DNA of 64,000 bases from Cristatella mucedo (lineage: Eukaryota; Bryozoa; Phylactolaemata; Cristatellidae): positions 3,392,001 to 3,456,000 of the forward strand of contig WPIO01000016.1 of assembly GCA_009760855.2 (NCBI GenBank). The letters run 5' to 3'. The notes under the pieces were generated by a model. The model was not told the DNA's origin, made no database searches, and saw only the letters and a list, made by a program, of their open reading frames with translations. The translations under genes were made by a program, and so were the position numbers. Shown here piece after piece: positions 52,540 through 64,000 of the stretch; positions within the stretch are counted from its first letter, which is position 1; each line of letters begins with the position of its first letter.

Positions 52540-53290
52540 ACGCAGGCTGGGTTCGGTTGGCTGGGACCAGAGGGGCTGTAATGAGGGTTACCGGCTAGGC
52601 CGGGGTCGGACCTATGCATTGCCGGATGTGTGGTGACGAGAGGTCACCGGGGCTCTTGGGTACGGGAAGTTGGCCGAGTAAGTCGTGGTGTTGGAGGCTC
52701 CCGGTCTCGCCGAGTTGTGCACCTGGACTCGTGCAGGCGTGCTCCGGCGATGCTGCCACGCACGCAAGGGAAGGAGTACCCAAGGCCCGAGCGGAGCTGG
52801 ATAGCTCGCTCGTTGTTGACTTGTATATTCCGCGTTCCCCGTGTAGCGTGTTCGTGACCCCCCGTGTGTTGGCGTCTTTCGATGGAAGCTTACGACTGTG
52901 GTGGTTGTCGACTCGGACTAGCCAAGCAGTTACTCAGCCAGCCGGGTTTTGGACGGCGTACGCTCGTACTGTTGGATTCGGAGTCGGTACAACGTCAGGA
53001 CTGCAGAAGCCGACTGACCCCAACTAACACGTTTGTTCACGCTTGCTGCGTCGTCTTGCGCCCCCATAGTGTACTAGATATAGGACCCTCCCTGTAGACT
53101 TGTTTAGTTCCCCTGTTGTGGTTGGCGCATGCGTTATTACAAAGAGGTTTACCCTGACGGCCACTCGTCTTACCCTAGCTCGGCGGCATGGTGAGCGGCA
53201 GCGTGGCCGGAGTAAGGCGGGGTTTGGCGGGAAATAGCCTCTGACCCCTGGAACCCTGTTACACTTCCACGAACGTAACGCTGCGATCAT
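52540..53290. mobile_element. unclassified insertion in LINE-B, possible solo LTR
   Basis: The LINE-B coding word AGTCTGCGTACTT stops at about 52537 and LINE-B resumes at about 53305 (CAGTCAAGCAAGTCCATACA), so about 750 bp of foreign, G/T-rich, non-coding sequence was inserted. A TGTAATGAGGGTTAC word at 52577 and a CCCTGTTACA at 53254-53263 could be LTR ends (TG..CA), but no matching target duplication was found. Confidence 0.4.
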
Positions 53291-53299
53291 TTAGGCATG

Positions 53300-53605
53300 C
53301 TGATATAAGGAAATTGCAGTCAAGCAAGTCCATACATTCATGACATATCGAATAAGCTTCTATAACTCACTTAACTTAGGTCTTCTTGTACGCGCAGTAG
53401 ATCTTCTTGCACGGCACGCCATTAGTTCACACACAACTTTGCTGCTAGGCTTATCTGTCATAAACACAGCAACTGTCACATTACACCGCAGCTCACAAAT
53501 CTTCGCTGGCTGCCTATATGGAAGCATATTGAATTTTTCGACTTGCTGTCACTCTCCGTGTCGCGTATCTCCATTCCCCTGTGACATCCTTCCCTAGCTA
53601 AGTTT
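53300..53605 (+). mobile_element. old LINE-B fragment, continuation
   Basis: VHTFMTYRISFYNSLNLG, ARLICHKHSNCHITPQLTNL-like words in shifting frames; counterpart of LVHAFVTSRLDFCNSLHAGL in better copies. Confidence 0.7.
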
Positions 53606-53624
53606 TTTTTATACCAGACCTCCC

Positions 53625-53629
<5 letters not shown>

Positions 53630-53678
<49 letters not shown>
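53630..53678. repeat. (TA)n microsatellite
   Basis: About 48 bp of TA dinucleotides directly abutting the Tigger terminal repeat; pogo-type elements insert at TA. Confidence 0.97.
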
Positions 53679-53680
<2 letters not shown>

Positions 53681-54962
53681 GTCGACCCTCGTTTATCCCG
53701 GTTTATCCGTTCCAGACTCTATCGCGATAGGTGAATTTCCGCGAAGTAGGATTATTTATTTCTAAATCGAATATTTTCGTAGTTACAGCATAGAAAACCT
53801 GATTACGACGTAAATACGTTTTTCAACATTATTATAGCCTCTAGACGTGAAATAATGCCATTTAGTCACCCCTAAACTCGGATCACTCAATACATAATAT
53901 TAGACAAAATAAGAGAAAATAAGACATATTAGACGTTACAGTTATCATGTTACTATTTTACGTTTAATTGCACACGCAGTTCTTACACAAAACCACTAAT
54001 ATATGAAAATAGTGTAACTTTTTCGATGATGAAGCGATGAAGATGAAGAGATGTACAGCACAGCAAAGATGAGCAAGCTTACGGCTCCTCTGAAGGCACG
54101 ACCTCAGTAGGAGAGTCTTCGGGTGGTGCAGTATTTTCAGCAGGTTCGTCGTCGTCTTCTTCCGCTGAAGGAGTTAGTACTGGGCGTAGGCAGCTGCTGT
54201 CAGGGGGGGCGGGGATGCAAGGCAGAAGAACAACGCGACGGGCAGCTGCTGACGCCGTCTTTTCATATTCGCGAGGAGGCTTGCGTAGGGTGCCGTCGCT
54301 ACATCGACTGCATTCCGAAACCGCAATGCGGGCATCGCTTGTGGGTCCCATTCGCAAAACATGTCCCGTACTTCGTTAATAGCTCTCACGACTTTCGAGA
54401 GTCGCTCCAGTTTAAGGTCAAACTTCCTCATGCTGACCCCGAGGGACATCTGGCTGCTCTTCCTCAGTACTTCTCACTCGCAGGTTTAGTTATCTCCACC
54501 TGATCCTCGTCAGATAACGGAGCCGAATGCGTCTCCAGCAGCTTATCCACATCATCGCGGGTCATATTCGAGAAACCTTCTCCACATAGCGTCCGGGCTA
54601 GCTTAACTGCCTTATCCACTGCCGAGTTGCTTATATCCTCTCGGATGAATCCTCTTTGGTCGTGGAAAATTTCTGGCCACAGCATCTTCCAGCTGCACTT
54701 GTCTGTCTCCGTCATCATGTCATGCAACGCGGCCTGTATGGAGTTTATTAGACAGGTCGAGATGGTATACTTCCGCCATTACTCCTTCGGAAAGAAGTTC
54801 TCCTCAAGGTCCATGCCTTCGACAAGGTGCTGCAGGGTGTTTCGCGTGTAGAGGGCCTTGAACGCGCGAATAACGCCTTGATCCATGGTCTGGATCAGCG
54901 AAGTGGTGTTGGGAAGGAGGAACTTTTTAATGAATATACAGTATTTGAAAAAACCACAACAG
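53678..54962 (-). mobile_element. Tigger/pogo-type DNA transposon, 3' part, decayed
   Basis: The left end GTCGACCCTCGTTTATCCCG with GCGATAGGTGAATTTCCGCG fits Tigger-type terminal and subterminal sequence next to a TA. On the minus strand the transposase C-terminal half is readable: [20 protein letters not shown] (the DDE-domain NTTS-LIQ-DQGVI motif), then, after one TAA at 54779-54781, CSWKMLWPEIFHDQRGF, TRDDVDKLLETHSAPLSDED, and in another frame KLERLSKVVRAINEVRDMF and the acidic tail SAEEDDDEPAENTAPPEDS. At least one stop and two frame changes are present. The 5' two thirds and the right terminal repeat are missing; TA tracts begin where the coding match ends. Confidence 0.88.
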
Positions 54963-55000
54963 AGTGAAGCCACAAAAATTGAAGCGAAGTGGCAAGGGAT

Positions 55001-55002
<2 letters not shown>

Positions 55003-55085
<83 letters not shown>

Positions 55086-55131
55086 AATATATATATATAT
55101 ATATATGTAAATATACGCATATGTATATATG

Positions 55132-55189
<58 letters not shown>

Positions 55190-55200
55190 TGTATATATGA
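55003..55200. repeat. (TA)n tract with TATG/TAAA interruptions
   Basis: Almost 200 bp of TA repeats broken by ATACAT, GTAAAT and GCATATG. Tyr/Ile frames through it are artefacts. Confidence 0.95.
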
Positions 55201-55234
55201 AGGAATGAAAGAGGGTTTCAGAAGTAAGGAAAAC

Positions 55235-55925
<691 letters not shown>

Positions 55926-55929
55926 TGGC

Positions 55930-56108
55930 ACGACTAGTGTCACCTAAAGTTGGAAGAACTCACTCTCAAGATCTAGCATCGCTCTAATGATGCCTACCCG
56001 TAATCTGGTCGCGATATTCCAAGTGGACTTGTCATTGGATGACCAAATGGCCTCCGTTTTCATATTGGCCTACTTTCAGCCCCGGAGATCGCCGAAATCA
56101 GGGCCCAC
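55930..56108 (+). mobile_element. old LINE-B fragment
   Basis: Counterpart of the ARNPGVMFESDLLLDDYISS and AYFQLHNIAE coding region (here TRNLVAIFQVDLSLDDQM), breaking off at the ATT tail of the opposite-facing copy next to it. Confidence 0.7.
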
Positions 56109-56109
56109 T

Positions 56110-56648
56110 TAGACATAATAATAATAATAATAATATTGCACTTGATAAAGCGCCCTCAGAGAACTTAATCTCTTTCTAGGCGCTTTACATTTGCTGCAAA
56201 GTGATACGCAATAGAATAGTAAGTAAAATCATGCTTGAAAAACAAACAAAATGAATAACATGGTTAGGGGTTACATGCACTGGGTCAGCATGCAAATGTG
56301 GTTAGTGGCAGCATGAACAGTGTCAGCACGCATAAGCACATCGAGGACGAATCACAAGGACCCACTAAATGCTGTCCTAAATAGGTATGTTTTTAAGTTT
56401 CTTTTAAATGTGGTCAGGTCAGGGGATGTTCTGATGCAGGTCGGGAGGGAGTTCCAGGCTGTGGGAGCATACGAGCTAAATGCACGGTCTCCAAAGGATT
56501 TAAGGTTTGTACGAGGTATTTCTAGACTGTTGGATTCCGAAAAGCGAGTGGTACGATGCTTTGCCTGATGGGGTAGTATATCTGAAAGATAGGCTGGAGC
56601 CATAGAATGAAGAGACCTAAAAGTGAGCGACAAAACCTGACAAAGACA
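56110..56648 (-). mobile_element. LINE-B 3' copy, minus strand, well preserved
   Basis: The reverse strand reads LTFRSLHSMAPAYLSDILPH, TNLKSFGDRAFSSYAPTAWN, SLPTCIRTSPDLTTFKRNLK to a stop without interruption, then the 3' UTR, the hairpin (AAAGCGCCTAGAAAGAGATT) and an (ATT)n tail at 56110-56135. Confidence 0.92.
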
Positions 56649-56960
56649 TGGCTACGGTCGCCGAACTCGTTGCCACGGTGGGGGTGGCGAGTCAAATTAC
56701 AGAGATTCCATTTATTCAGGACTCCCTGCTGGTCGACTGCAAAGGGTGCAAAACTCGGCAGTTCGGCCTGGCCTGTCGTCAATGGCATGACTACAGAATC
56801 ATAATCATAACTGCAACAGCCACATCACCACGTCAGCATGAGCTTCGCCGGCTCCAAAGATATCTACACTGCATAGAATAGAGTTCGAGATTTCACCTCT
56901 CTCTGACTTGCATGTCGCTTGGCTTGATTGCCAACCAGGCTCGTGCCTATCCAACGCTTC
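56649..56960. other. no recognised gene
   Basis: A plus frame at 56648-56881 contains DCKGCKTRQFGLACRQWHDY with CxxC and CxxxxH spacing; it is short, starts next to a LINE edge and has no supporting evidence. Confidence 0.3.
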
Positions 56961-58621
56961 CTTAGCCCTGCCATAACCAAGATTTTTAATGCTTCTTTGG
57001 GAAAAGGGGTCGTCCCCATGTCCTTCAAATCGGCAATCGTTAGACCTATTCTTAAAAAGCCTGGATTAGACACAGAGGTCCTAGCAAACTATCGTCCAGT
57101 TTCCCTTCTTCCGTTCTTATCAAAGATTCTTGAAAAAATTGTTGCTAAGCAGATAGTTGAACATATTGAAAATAATGGAATGTAAGAAACATTCTAATCA
57201 GGTTTCAAGAGGCAGCACTCTACTGAAACTGCTCTCCTCCGTGTTAACAATGACATTCTACGTGGCAACGACGACGGGAATGTCACTGCCCTAGCTCTGC
57301 TAGATCTATCTGCTGCCTTCGACACTATTGATCACGAAGTTCTGCTTGAACGATTGAGAACAACGATCGGTCTGGCAGACGAAGCACTGGCGTGGTTTAA
57401 ACCATACTTGTCTGATCGTCTATCCGTGTCGTGTGGGGGTCAGGTCTCAGACATGAGAAGGGTCACCTGTGGAGTCCCTCACGAGTCTGTACCTGGTCCC
57501 TTGCTGTTCTCTATTTATACGCAACCTCTGGGAAAAGTGATTAAGGCCCACGGAATAGGATATAACTTCTATGCTGACGATACTCAGTTGTTTGTCATTT
57601 AAACCGTTGGAATCTGCTGCAGCAACTGAGAATCTGAATGCTTGCCTTGCCGATATTTGATCCTGGATGTCGGAAAACTTCCTGAAATTAAATGACGATA
57701 AAACCGAACTGCTTCTCATAGGACACCCTAAGCGTGTGGCTGGATTAAAAGGCTTTGCTGTTGTAATAAGGGAAGCTATTGTGCGACCTTCACCACGTGC
57801 TCGAAATCTAGGTGTCGTGTTCGACAGCTGCCTCAATTTCAAAAGCTTCATTCAGAAGACTGCCTCTACAGGTAGCCATCACATCCGATCCCTATCCAAG
57901 ATTAGAAGCTGTCTCCCACAGTGGCTTGTAAAAAATTTAACTAGCTTTTTAGTTCTGTCTCGGCTTGATTATTGTAATTCCCTTTTGGCTGGGCTACCAA
58001 AGAAAGCTATCATGCCACTACAGCGGAAAATGAATATGGCTGCAAGGCTGGTCTTCAAGTCCCAGCGGTTTGAGCACGTGTCACCTTTGCTGAAAGAGCT
58101 AGGAAGGTTGCCGGTTGAGCAAAGAATACAGAGCAAAGTTCTTACGCTGACCCACAAGGCCGGCCACGGCTTGGCTCCTTCATATCTAGCTGAGCTGCTG
58201 CATCAGTTTCAGCCTGTTCGCGCCCTCAGTTCCTGTGTGGACAATAAGTTAGCTGTCCCATTCCTCCGCTTAAAGACAGTTGGCGACAGAAGCTTTAGCT
58301 CTGCAGGTCCTAGACTGTGGAACTCGCTTCCACAATTCTTACGCAACGACAACTACTCTCCAACTGCCGACTATGGCACATCTTTTTCAGCGGTCCTGAA
58401 CTGCTACTTCTATGCTACTCACTGCCTCAACTGCTCTCCTAACTCTGCTATGCTTCCCACTTTCTCTTTGTTGCGTGAGACGAAGTCTGTTGGCTACCGA
58501 ATGCGTACCGAAAGCCGCTTAGGCTGTGAGTGCGCTATACAAAACTCTCCTGCGTAACACCCACGTGGTCTTTTTGATTTTGTGGAGTTACTGACGGAGA
58601 TAAATTACATTACATTACATT
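56961..58621 (+). mobile_element. LINE-A copy, 5'-truncated, very close to the 13289 copy
   Basis: It carries RT and C-terminal ORF2: [70 protein letters not shown], then, after a frame change and a TGA, SENFLKLNDDKTELLLIGHP through LWNSLPQFLRND and the 3' end, with an (ACATT)n tail at 58605-58621. The truncation point differs from the 13289 copy, so it is an independent insertion. The frame change after FYADD and the TGA before SWMSENF are the same in both. An own TAA replaces the residue after NNGM. Confidence 0.93.
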
Positions 58622-58689
58622 CCTTGCTTGCTTAGTTGACTCTCAAACCAAGAGTCCACCGGCTTGCTTCTAGGCGTCTAAGACCGGTT

Positions 58690-58955
58690 CTCGCACTGCA
58701 TTGAAATATTTCTTTGGCGATTGGGCCTTAAGTTCTCATTCGCCGAAAGTCTGGAGCTCGCACCTGGCTTCTGTCACTAGCTGCTTCGACTTTGCATTGC
58801 TAAAGTCTCAGCTAGTGACGATTGATCTGGTGATTTCTCTCATCCTTCCCTTCGCACACGTGAACTTCTCTTTTCGCGCTCCTGTTTTCTTTGCTTTCGC
58901 ACGCTGGTTACACCTACGTTAAGCCGAGTGCTTTGGATGCTTTTCTAAGTATGAT
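58690..58955 (+). mobile_element. old LINE ORF2 C-terminal fragment
   Basis: KYFFGDWALSSHSPKVWSSH then SCFDFALLKSQL matches the pattern FGDRAF..AP..WN.LP...F...LK at the end of this LINE group. The family (A, B or other) cannot be decided. Confidence 0.55.
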
Positions 58956-58956
58956 G

Positions 58957-59060
58957 CATAATAACAATAATGCACTTGATAAAGCGCCCTCAGAGAACTC
59001 AATCTCTTCCTGGGCGCTTAGCATTTCATTAGCCCTTGGTTATTGCTTCCTTTGCAGCTA
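58957..59060 (-). mobile_element. LINE-B terminal hairpin fragment, minus strand
   Basis: Antisense ATT-type tail, then TAAAGCGCCCTCAGAGAACTC and CTGGGCGCTTAG, then a TTTGCAGC scrap. Confidence 0.8.
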
Positions 59061-60735
59061 ATTATTAAGTTATAAATTATTATAAGTAAATAAAAAACTA
59101 TAATTTATATATATATATATTATTATACAGTGAGTAGGGAAACATACCTGGTTGTCATTAAAAAAGCTGTTCTCGCGTCCGGAGGGCTTTTTTGGCACCT
59201 CAGGACGCCGAAAAAGCTCTTCCACACACTTCGTTATTCGTACAACGGCCGGAAAACGGTTTTCCTAGTCGTCACAGAGGATTAGAGTTCAGCTTATCTC
59301 AGCATTGCAGATCGGCTAGTTTGTGCGCCAGAGAGTGGCGCTGGAAAATTGAGCTAAGTTTCTTGCCCGACTTTCACTGCTGCACTGCACGGGTGCAGCC
59401 GCCTCTTTTATTCCTCATCTAAGGAACGGAGAGACGTATCACCATGCAGTGCCTTACCGCAGAGCTGAACTAAATGGCAGGAAGATTGTGTTCCGAACAC
59501 TAGCTAGCAGTAGTCCGCCAGCAGCTACGGCAGCCTTTCCAAAACTCCCTGTGAATTTATAGTAAAGACCTCCTTGAGACTAGCTGTGGGTGCAGTTCGG
59601 CGAGTCTACCTAACAGAATTGGTGAGTGATCGGACACGTTGGATCCCCGCACACCAGAAATTCTCATCAGAGCAGAATTCATTGCCACACGCCACTTCAT
59701 TTACCCTTTTAAGAGAAAGCGTCGTTCAATGAAAAGCCAGCATACTGCACACCCATATTCCACAGGGCAGAGAATTTCCATAGCTTGGTTCCCGTGCGTA
59801 TTTCAAGAAGAAATAATTCCAGCAATAGAAAACTATGCATTCTTGTAACTATTTAGTTTTATTTAACCTTATGTATTCCTCCAGCGTTAAGGCAAGGCCA
59901 ACGTCACGAGCTACGACGGATCGGAGGGAGCTCTCTTAAGGACTCTCACGCAATGCTGATTAGAAATGTTGCATACTGCTGATTAGAGATGTTGCGTAAC
60001 ACGAAATTGCGTTGTGCGATTTGCTGACAATCGAGAAGACGCGAGTGACAGCGTCGAGAAAAGCACGCCAGCTATCGTGCTACAGGAGAGGCTTCAACAA
60101 AGTAATACGATAGAGAGCTTATCGATTATGGTCCATCGATTATGGCAACAAGCAGTATCTCGGGGTCAGCGCGCGAAAGCGGCTCATTCTAGAGAGGCTT
60201 TCTTCTCAATAGCTCGTCTTGGGGATTCGATTGAGTGTCTTGTATGACTTGGCTGGCCGGACGACGACTGCGTCTGTGTGCTTGCCGCCTCGCAGTAAAC
60301 CTCCAAATAGACTCTCAAAAGAATCATTTACGGAAACTCAAATTTCTGTAGGGGCCAGTCTTCTTGTAGCACTTCATGGCTTGTCGAAGGACACTGCGAG
60401 GCTCACAAAAAATCTTACAGCGAGGCTTAATTGAGGCTCACATTGAGGCTCACAGCGAGGCTCGCAGCGAGGCTCAAAGCGAGGCTCTGTGGCGGGCATT
60501 AGACGGTGCAGTAAGAATTTTTTTCTGTTGGCGGTTGTTCAACTTGGACTAACACAGCTCCTTTAGCAAAGGAAGCAAATGACGAAATCCATAGAGTTTC
60601 AGAGGTCAGCGGTCAGGCGGCCATATTTATCGCTAACTGTGGAGGTTTATTTGTGGCTTTATTCAGCAGCCTCGCCTATGCTCAGTGACATTTAGCTTAG
60701 CTCGGAGACAGAACCAGGGATCTTGGTGCAACCCG
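59061..60735. other. 1.7 kb without a recognisable gene
   Basis: AT-rich start with a short (TA)n at 59107-59122, then unique-looking sequence. Plus frames at 59192-59422, 59639-59848 and 60014-60247 lack family resemblance. Confidence 0.35.
60396..60494. repeat. 12-bp minisatellite
   Basis: Six or seven units of gaggctcacagc with single changes (gaggctcacatt, gaggctcgcagc, gaggctcaaagc). Confidence 0.88.
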
Positions 60736-60737
60736 CC

Positions 60738-61610
60738 AGATCAGTCACCTGTGGAGTCTCACTCGAGCCCGTTCTCGGTCCTTTGCTGTTCTCCATTAAT
60801 GCTGAATCTCTATGAAAAGTGATTTGGGCCCATGGGATCGGCTGTCACTTCTATGCTGACAATAATAAAATTACTTACTTACGATACAACTGAATGCTGC
60901 TCATCGGACACGCCCCAAGCGTGCAGCTGGACTATAAGACTTTGCTCTTCTAATAGGTGATGTTGTGGTGCGACCATCACCATGTGCGCGGACTTTAGGT
61001 GTGTCGTTAACAGCTGCCTAAGTTTTGAAAGTTTCATTAGGAAGACTGCCTCTACAGCTAGCCATTACATCAGATCCCTATCTAAGATTACGGACTGTCT
61101 ACCACGGTGGCTTGCAAAATTTAGCCACCTCCCTCCATTTCTGTCTAGGCTGGACTATTGCAATTCCATTTTTGCTGGGCTACCGAAAAAAGATCACTAA
61201 GCCACCGCAGCTGGCGACTAAAATGGCTGCATGGCTAGTTAGAAATCTCAAAGGTTCAGCCATATGTCTCCTTCGGCGAAAGAGCTTTGATGGCTTCCGG
61301 TTGATCAATGGATTCAGAGTAAAGTTCTTATGCTGATCCGCAAGGCTCGCTGATGCTTGGCTCGGTCATGCCTGGCTGAAGTGCTGCACCTGTCTCAGCC
61401 TCCTTTTGCCCTCAAATCCTCATCGGATAATAAATTAGCTGTTCCATTCTTGAGCTTGAAGACCTTTAGCGACAGATGCTTTTGCTCTGTAATTTCTAGA
61501 GTCTGGAAATCACTTCCACAATTCTTATACCGATTGGTGGAATTAACGCCGACACGAGCATTGAATGCGAAGAGAAGCCTTTTTGCAGTCCGAATCGAGC
61601 AGCCGGTCTT
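60738..61610 (+). mobile_element. older LINE-A copy
   Basis: Starts at the VTCGVSLEPVLGPLLFSI equivalent, is interrupted by a small ATT/TTAC insertion after CTATGCTGAC, and continues through FESFIRKTASTASHYIRSLS and LSRLDYCNSIFAGLPKK to AVPFLSLKTFSDRCF and VWKSLPQFL. Many frame breaks. No ACATT tail. Confidence 0.85.
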
Positions 61611-61837
61611 ATTTGGTGATATGATGCCATAAGAACAACGTCACTCCGTTTTGTTTCTCAAGAAGCGTCCAGTTAATGACTTTAGCTGCAGGGCATTATT
61701 TCGATCCCTCGAGTAATGCCTCTAAAAGTCGTCTTGTGCATCGAGTGCTTACGACGAGTGCTCGAAGTGCCAAAATGCCCCGCACAGTGAGTGCCGCGGC
61801 GAGACTAAGCGAGAAAGAGACGGTCGACGGACCGACG

Positions 61838-62305
61838 GCCAAGCATCGTACCACCCACTTTTTGGAATCCAACAGTTTACCACTTTTCGTACAAAACTCA
61901 AATCCTTTGGTGACCGTGCATGCATTTAATTTAGCGCGTATGATCCCAAAGCCTGGAACTCACTCCCGACACGCGTCAAGATATCCCCTGACTTGACCAC
62001 ATTTCAGAAGAAATTTAAAACGCACCTATTTATAACAGCCTTTAGTGGATCACCGTGACTCGCCCCTAACATACTTATGCGTGCTGACACAGTTGCATGC
62101 TGTCACTAACCACACTTGAATGCTGACCTTGTCCATATAACCCGTAACCATGTTATTCATGTTGTTTGTGAAGCATGACATCCACTCACCATTTGATTGC
62201 GTTTCCTTTGCAGCAAATGCAAAGCGCATAGAAAGAGACTGAGTTCTCTGAGGGCGTTTTATCGAGTGTGTTGTTTTATTATTATTATTATTATTACTGT
62301 CATTA
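61838..62305 (+). mobile_element. LINE-B 3' copy
   Basis: From AAGCATCGTACCACCCAC through the ORF2 end and the 3' UTR to AAAGCGCATAGAAAGAGACT, GAGGGCGTTTTATCGAGTG and (ATT)n at 62275-62300. Confidence 0.9.
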
Positions 62306-62419
62306 TTACAAAGCTCATCACTTTTGTAAGATTTGACCAGTATAAAGTCGACACGGGACGCTGACATCGGCATGCTGACGTCGACATGGGGGACACTGCA
62401 TGAGCCTCGCGCAGTGATG

Positions 62420-63305
62420 GAGGAGTCGTTGGGCAGAGCGTTTTTGCCGGCTCAGAGCGTTAGAATGCGAGCCTCCGCGCTCGCCGACTTGCCCGAGCTC
62501 GGCGGCGCGCCGGCGGCGCGATGCGACGAAAGGAGGGTTCGAGCGCTCTGAGCGGCAGCGCGGAGGAGAGGGCGGCGTCTGCTCGCCGCCGCTGCGTGCG
62601 CCGCCGCACGGCGGGCGCAGAGCGTACCTGCCGCCGCGAGCTGCCCGCAGGCTCCAGCTCAGAGCTGTCGTCGTCGTCGTCGTCGTGCTGCTCGGGCGAA
62701 AGGCGGCGAAAATAGCTTCAGCTGGTGGAGGCGCGACCAGGCGGCGGCTGAGGAGGACCCTCAGGCCGCAGCCGCAGCCACCGTTCAACGTCGGCGCGCG
62801 CTAAGGCAAACAGAGGCGCCTATCCAGCGGCGAGCGGCCGAGCGGAGCGCTGGGCCGAGGAGCGACAAAAGGGCACGCGCCGGCGACGCTGCCGCCGCCG
62901 CCGCCGGCAGTCGATACGCTGCTAATGGTCGCTCTCCTCGTCAGCACTTTTCCGTCGGCCGGAGCTCGACGACTGCGTACATAATTTAGCAGCCGCGCGA
63001 CAAAGAAAAAAAATACCGAGCCGCTCAAGTGCCACCGGCCTTTTCGAACCCCGAGAAAGGATCAAACGACGGCGCCGCGCGGGCTCCGCGCGCTCTCTCG
63101 TGCAGACGAGCGAGAGTCTCCAGCGTCAGCACGGCCGAGGTCGAGGCTGCGGTCGCACCGATTCGCCGCTGAAACCTGACCGCGGCGGCTGGGCAATGCG
63201 ATGGCAGCCAGCGAATCGTATAAGCATAAACGGTAACGTAGCTGCTGCTGACCTCTTGAGCGACCCGACGTGGCGTGCCTGGCCGAACAGTAAGGATTAT
63301 TAGAA
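62420..63305. other. GC- and CpG-rich block, possible promoter region
   Basis: CpG-rich with (CGT)n/(CCG)n runs near 62665-62685 and 62893-62905. Frames open on both strands, none with family resemblance; one minus-strand stretch around 62700-62640 would carry a run of Asp or Thr depending on frame. Confidence 0.4.
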
Positions 63306-63311
63306 AGCATC

Positions 63312-63435
63312 ATAATTCATTTGCACAGGGCACCAGGAGAGAACGTAATCTCTATCCAGGCGCCTCGCACGCGCCGCTGCACGAGTCAAGCTCACGACCT
63401 TGCTCGTCAAAGGCGCGCACCCTGACCCTTGAACC
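63312..63435 (-). mobile_element. diverged tRNA-derived SINE, minus strand
   Basis: Antisense ATTCATTTGCACAGGGCACC, GAGAACGTAATCTCTATCCA, GGCGCCTCGCACGCGCC and a decayed B-box (GTCAAGCTCACGACC). Confidence 0.7.
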
Positions 63436-63710
63436 GAACCCTTGGCGGCAGCCCTGCGAGATACCTATCTCCGTCTGCGACTCCCGAAAGGCAAAAACAC
63501 CAAGTCGGTGTTGCGCTGGAGTTTTCTAAAGTGCGGCAGCCGCTAGAGAGAAAGGCTCAGCGAAGAGAGAGAGAGCGAGAACGGAAAGAGAGCGAAAGGC
63601 ACAGCCGAGTCAGGTGGGCAGTCGAGGAGACCTCGACGTAGCGTGGAAGAAGGGAGCGAAGGATGCATGCACACACAGTCGGCAAAGCGGTGCAGAAGGC
63701 GTCGTCGAGA

Positions 63711-63780
63711 GTGAGAGGAGTGAGCAGGAGTGAGCAGGAGTGAGCAGGAGTGAGCAGGAGTGAGAGGAGCGAGCAGGAGC
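63711..63780. repeat. 10-bp minisatellite
   Basis: Four perfect units of tgagcaggag flanked by near copies on each side. The Cys/Ser/Leu-rich minus frames through it are artefacts. Confidence 0.95.
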
Positions 63781-64000
63781 GAGCTCAGCTGTCTGGCGGC
63801 GCCGGCAAAAGCAAAAGCGCGATGCAAAAGCTTCGGTCACCGACGGAATTTAAATGAATTGAGAGCGTCAGCCGCGAGTTGCCCACCCTCGAGAAGAGTT
63901 TGACCGCAATCGGACGCTGAACTCTTATTAACTCGTCCGTTTCGACGGACCATCTTTGCGGATATGCAATTATCGACGATTGCTAGGCGGCGGCGGCAGA

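Noticed and set aside
62318-62788. 156-codon minus frame with a Thr run
   Set aside because: The run comes from a (GTC)n repeat that reads as Asp, Ser or Thr in different frames, and the frame extends into a LINE-B end.

Overview
The window looks like nuclear DNA from an invertebrate animal. The recognisable host genes are an innexin (invertebrate gap-junction family) and PHPT1, both with GT-AG introns, in a background full of non-LTR retrotransposons, tRNA-derived SINEs, DNA transposons and long microsatellites. Innexins are best known from protostomes; a spiralian (flatworm or annelid-like) source fits, but the sequence alone does not settle the phylum.

Layout. 0-7.5 kb holds an innexin gene on the minus strand (four exons found; the first coding exon and the exon spanning late E1 to TM2 were not found), with LINE fragments in its introns and one or two extra TM3-like innexin exons beside it, which suggests a tandem innexin cluster. 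8.5-18.3 kb is a pile of two LINE families (called B and A here) with a hAT MITE and a precise nested insertion. 18.3-25.3 kb is mostly unassigned, with a perfect 21-bp hairpin, two GC-rich blocks, a 21-bp minisatellite inside an open frame, and a G-rich tract. 26.2-28.9 kb is the best LINE-B copy, itself hit by a hAT MITE and a SINE. 29.4-33.2 kb is a complete three-exon PHPT1 gene (minus strand) with a promoter-like upstream region. 34.7-47.3 kb is GC-rich and probably gene-bearing: a 355-codon open frame at 38.1-39.1 kb, a TATA-associated first-exon candidate at 45.4-45.7 kb, ETS-like sites and several minisatellites. 47.8-62.3 kb is again repeat-dominated: old LINE-B, a second LINE-A copy almost identical to the first, a decayed Tigger/pogo transposon and large (TA)n tracts. 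62.4-63.3 kb is another GC-rich block.

Logic. LINE-B and the tRNA-SINEs end in the same nested-stem hairpin followed by an ATT-rich tail, so the SINEs probably borrow the LINE-B reverse transcriptase. The two young LINE-A copies share the same reading-frame lesions, so they probably stem from one already defective source. The hAT MITE ends closely resemble a group known for horizontal spread among distant animals. LINE family names A and B are labels for this window only; domain calls come from reading translations, with no database search.
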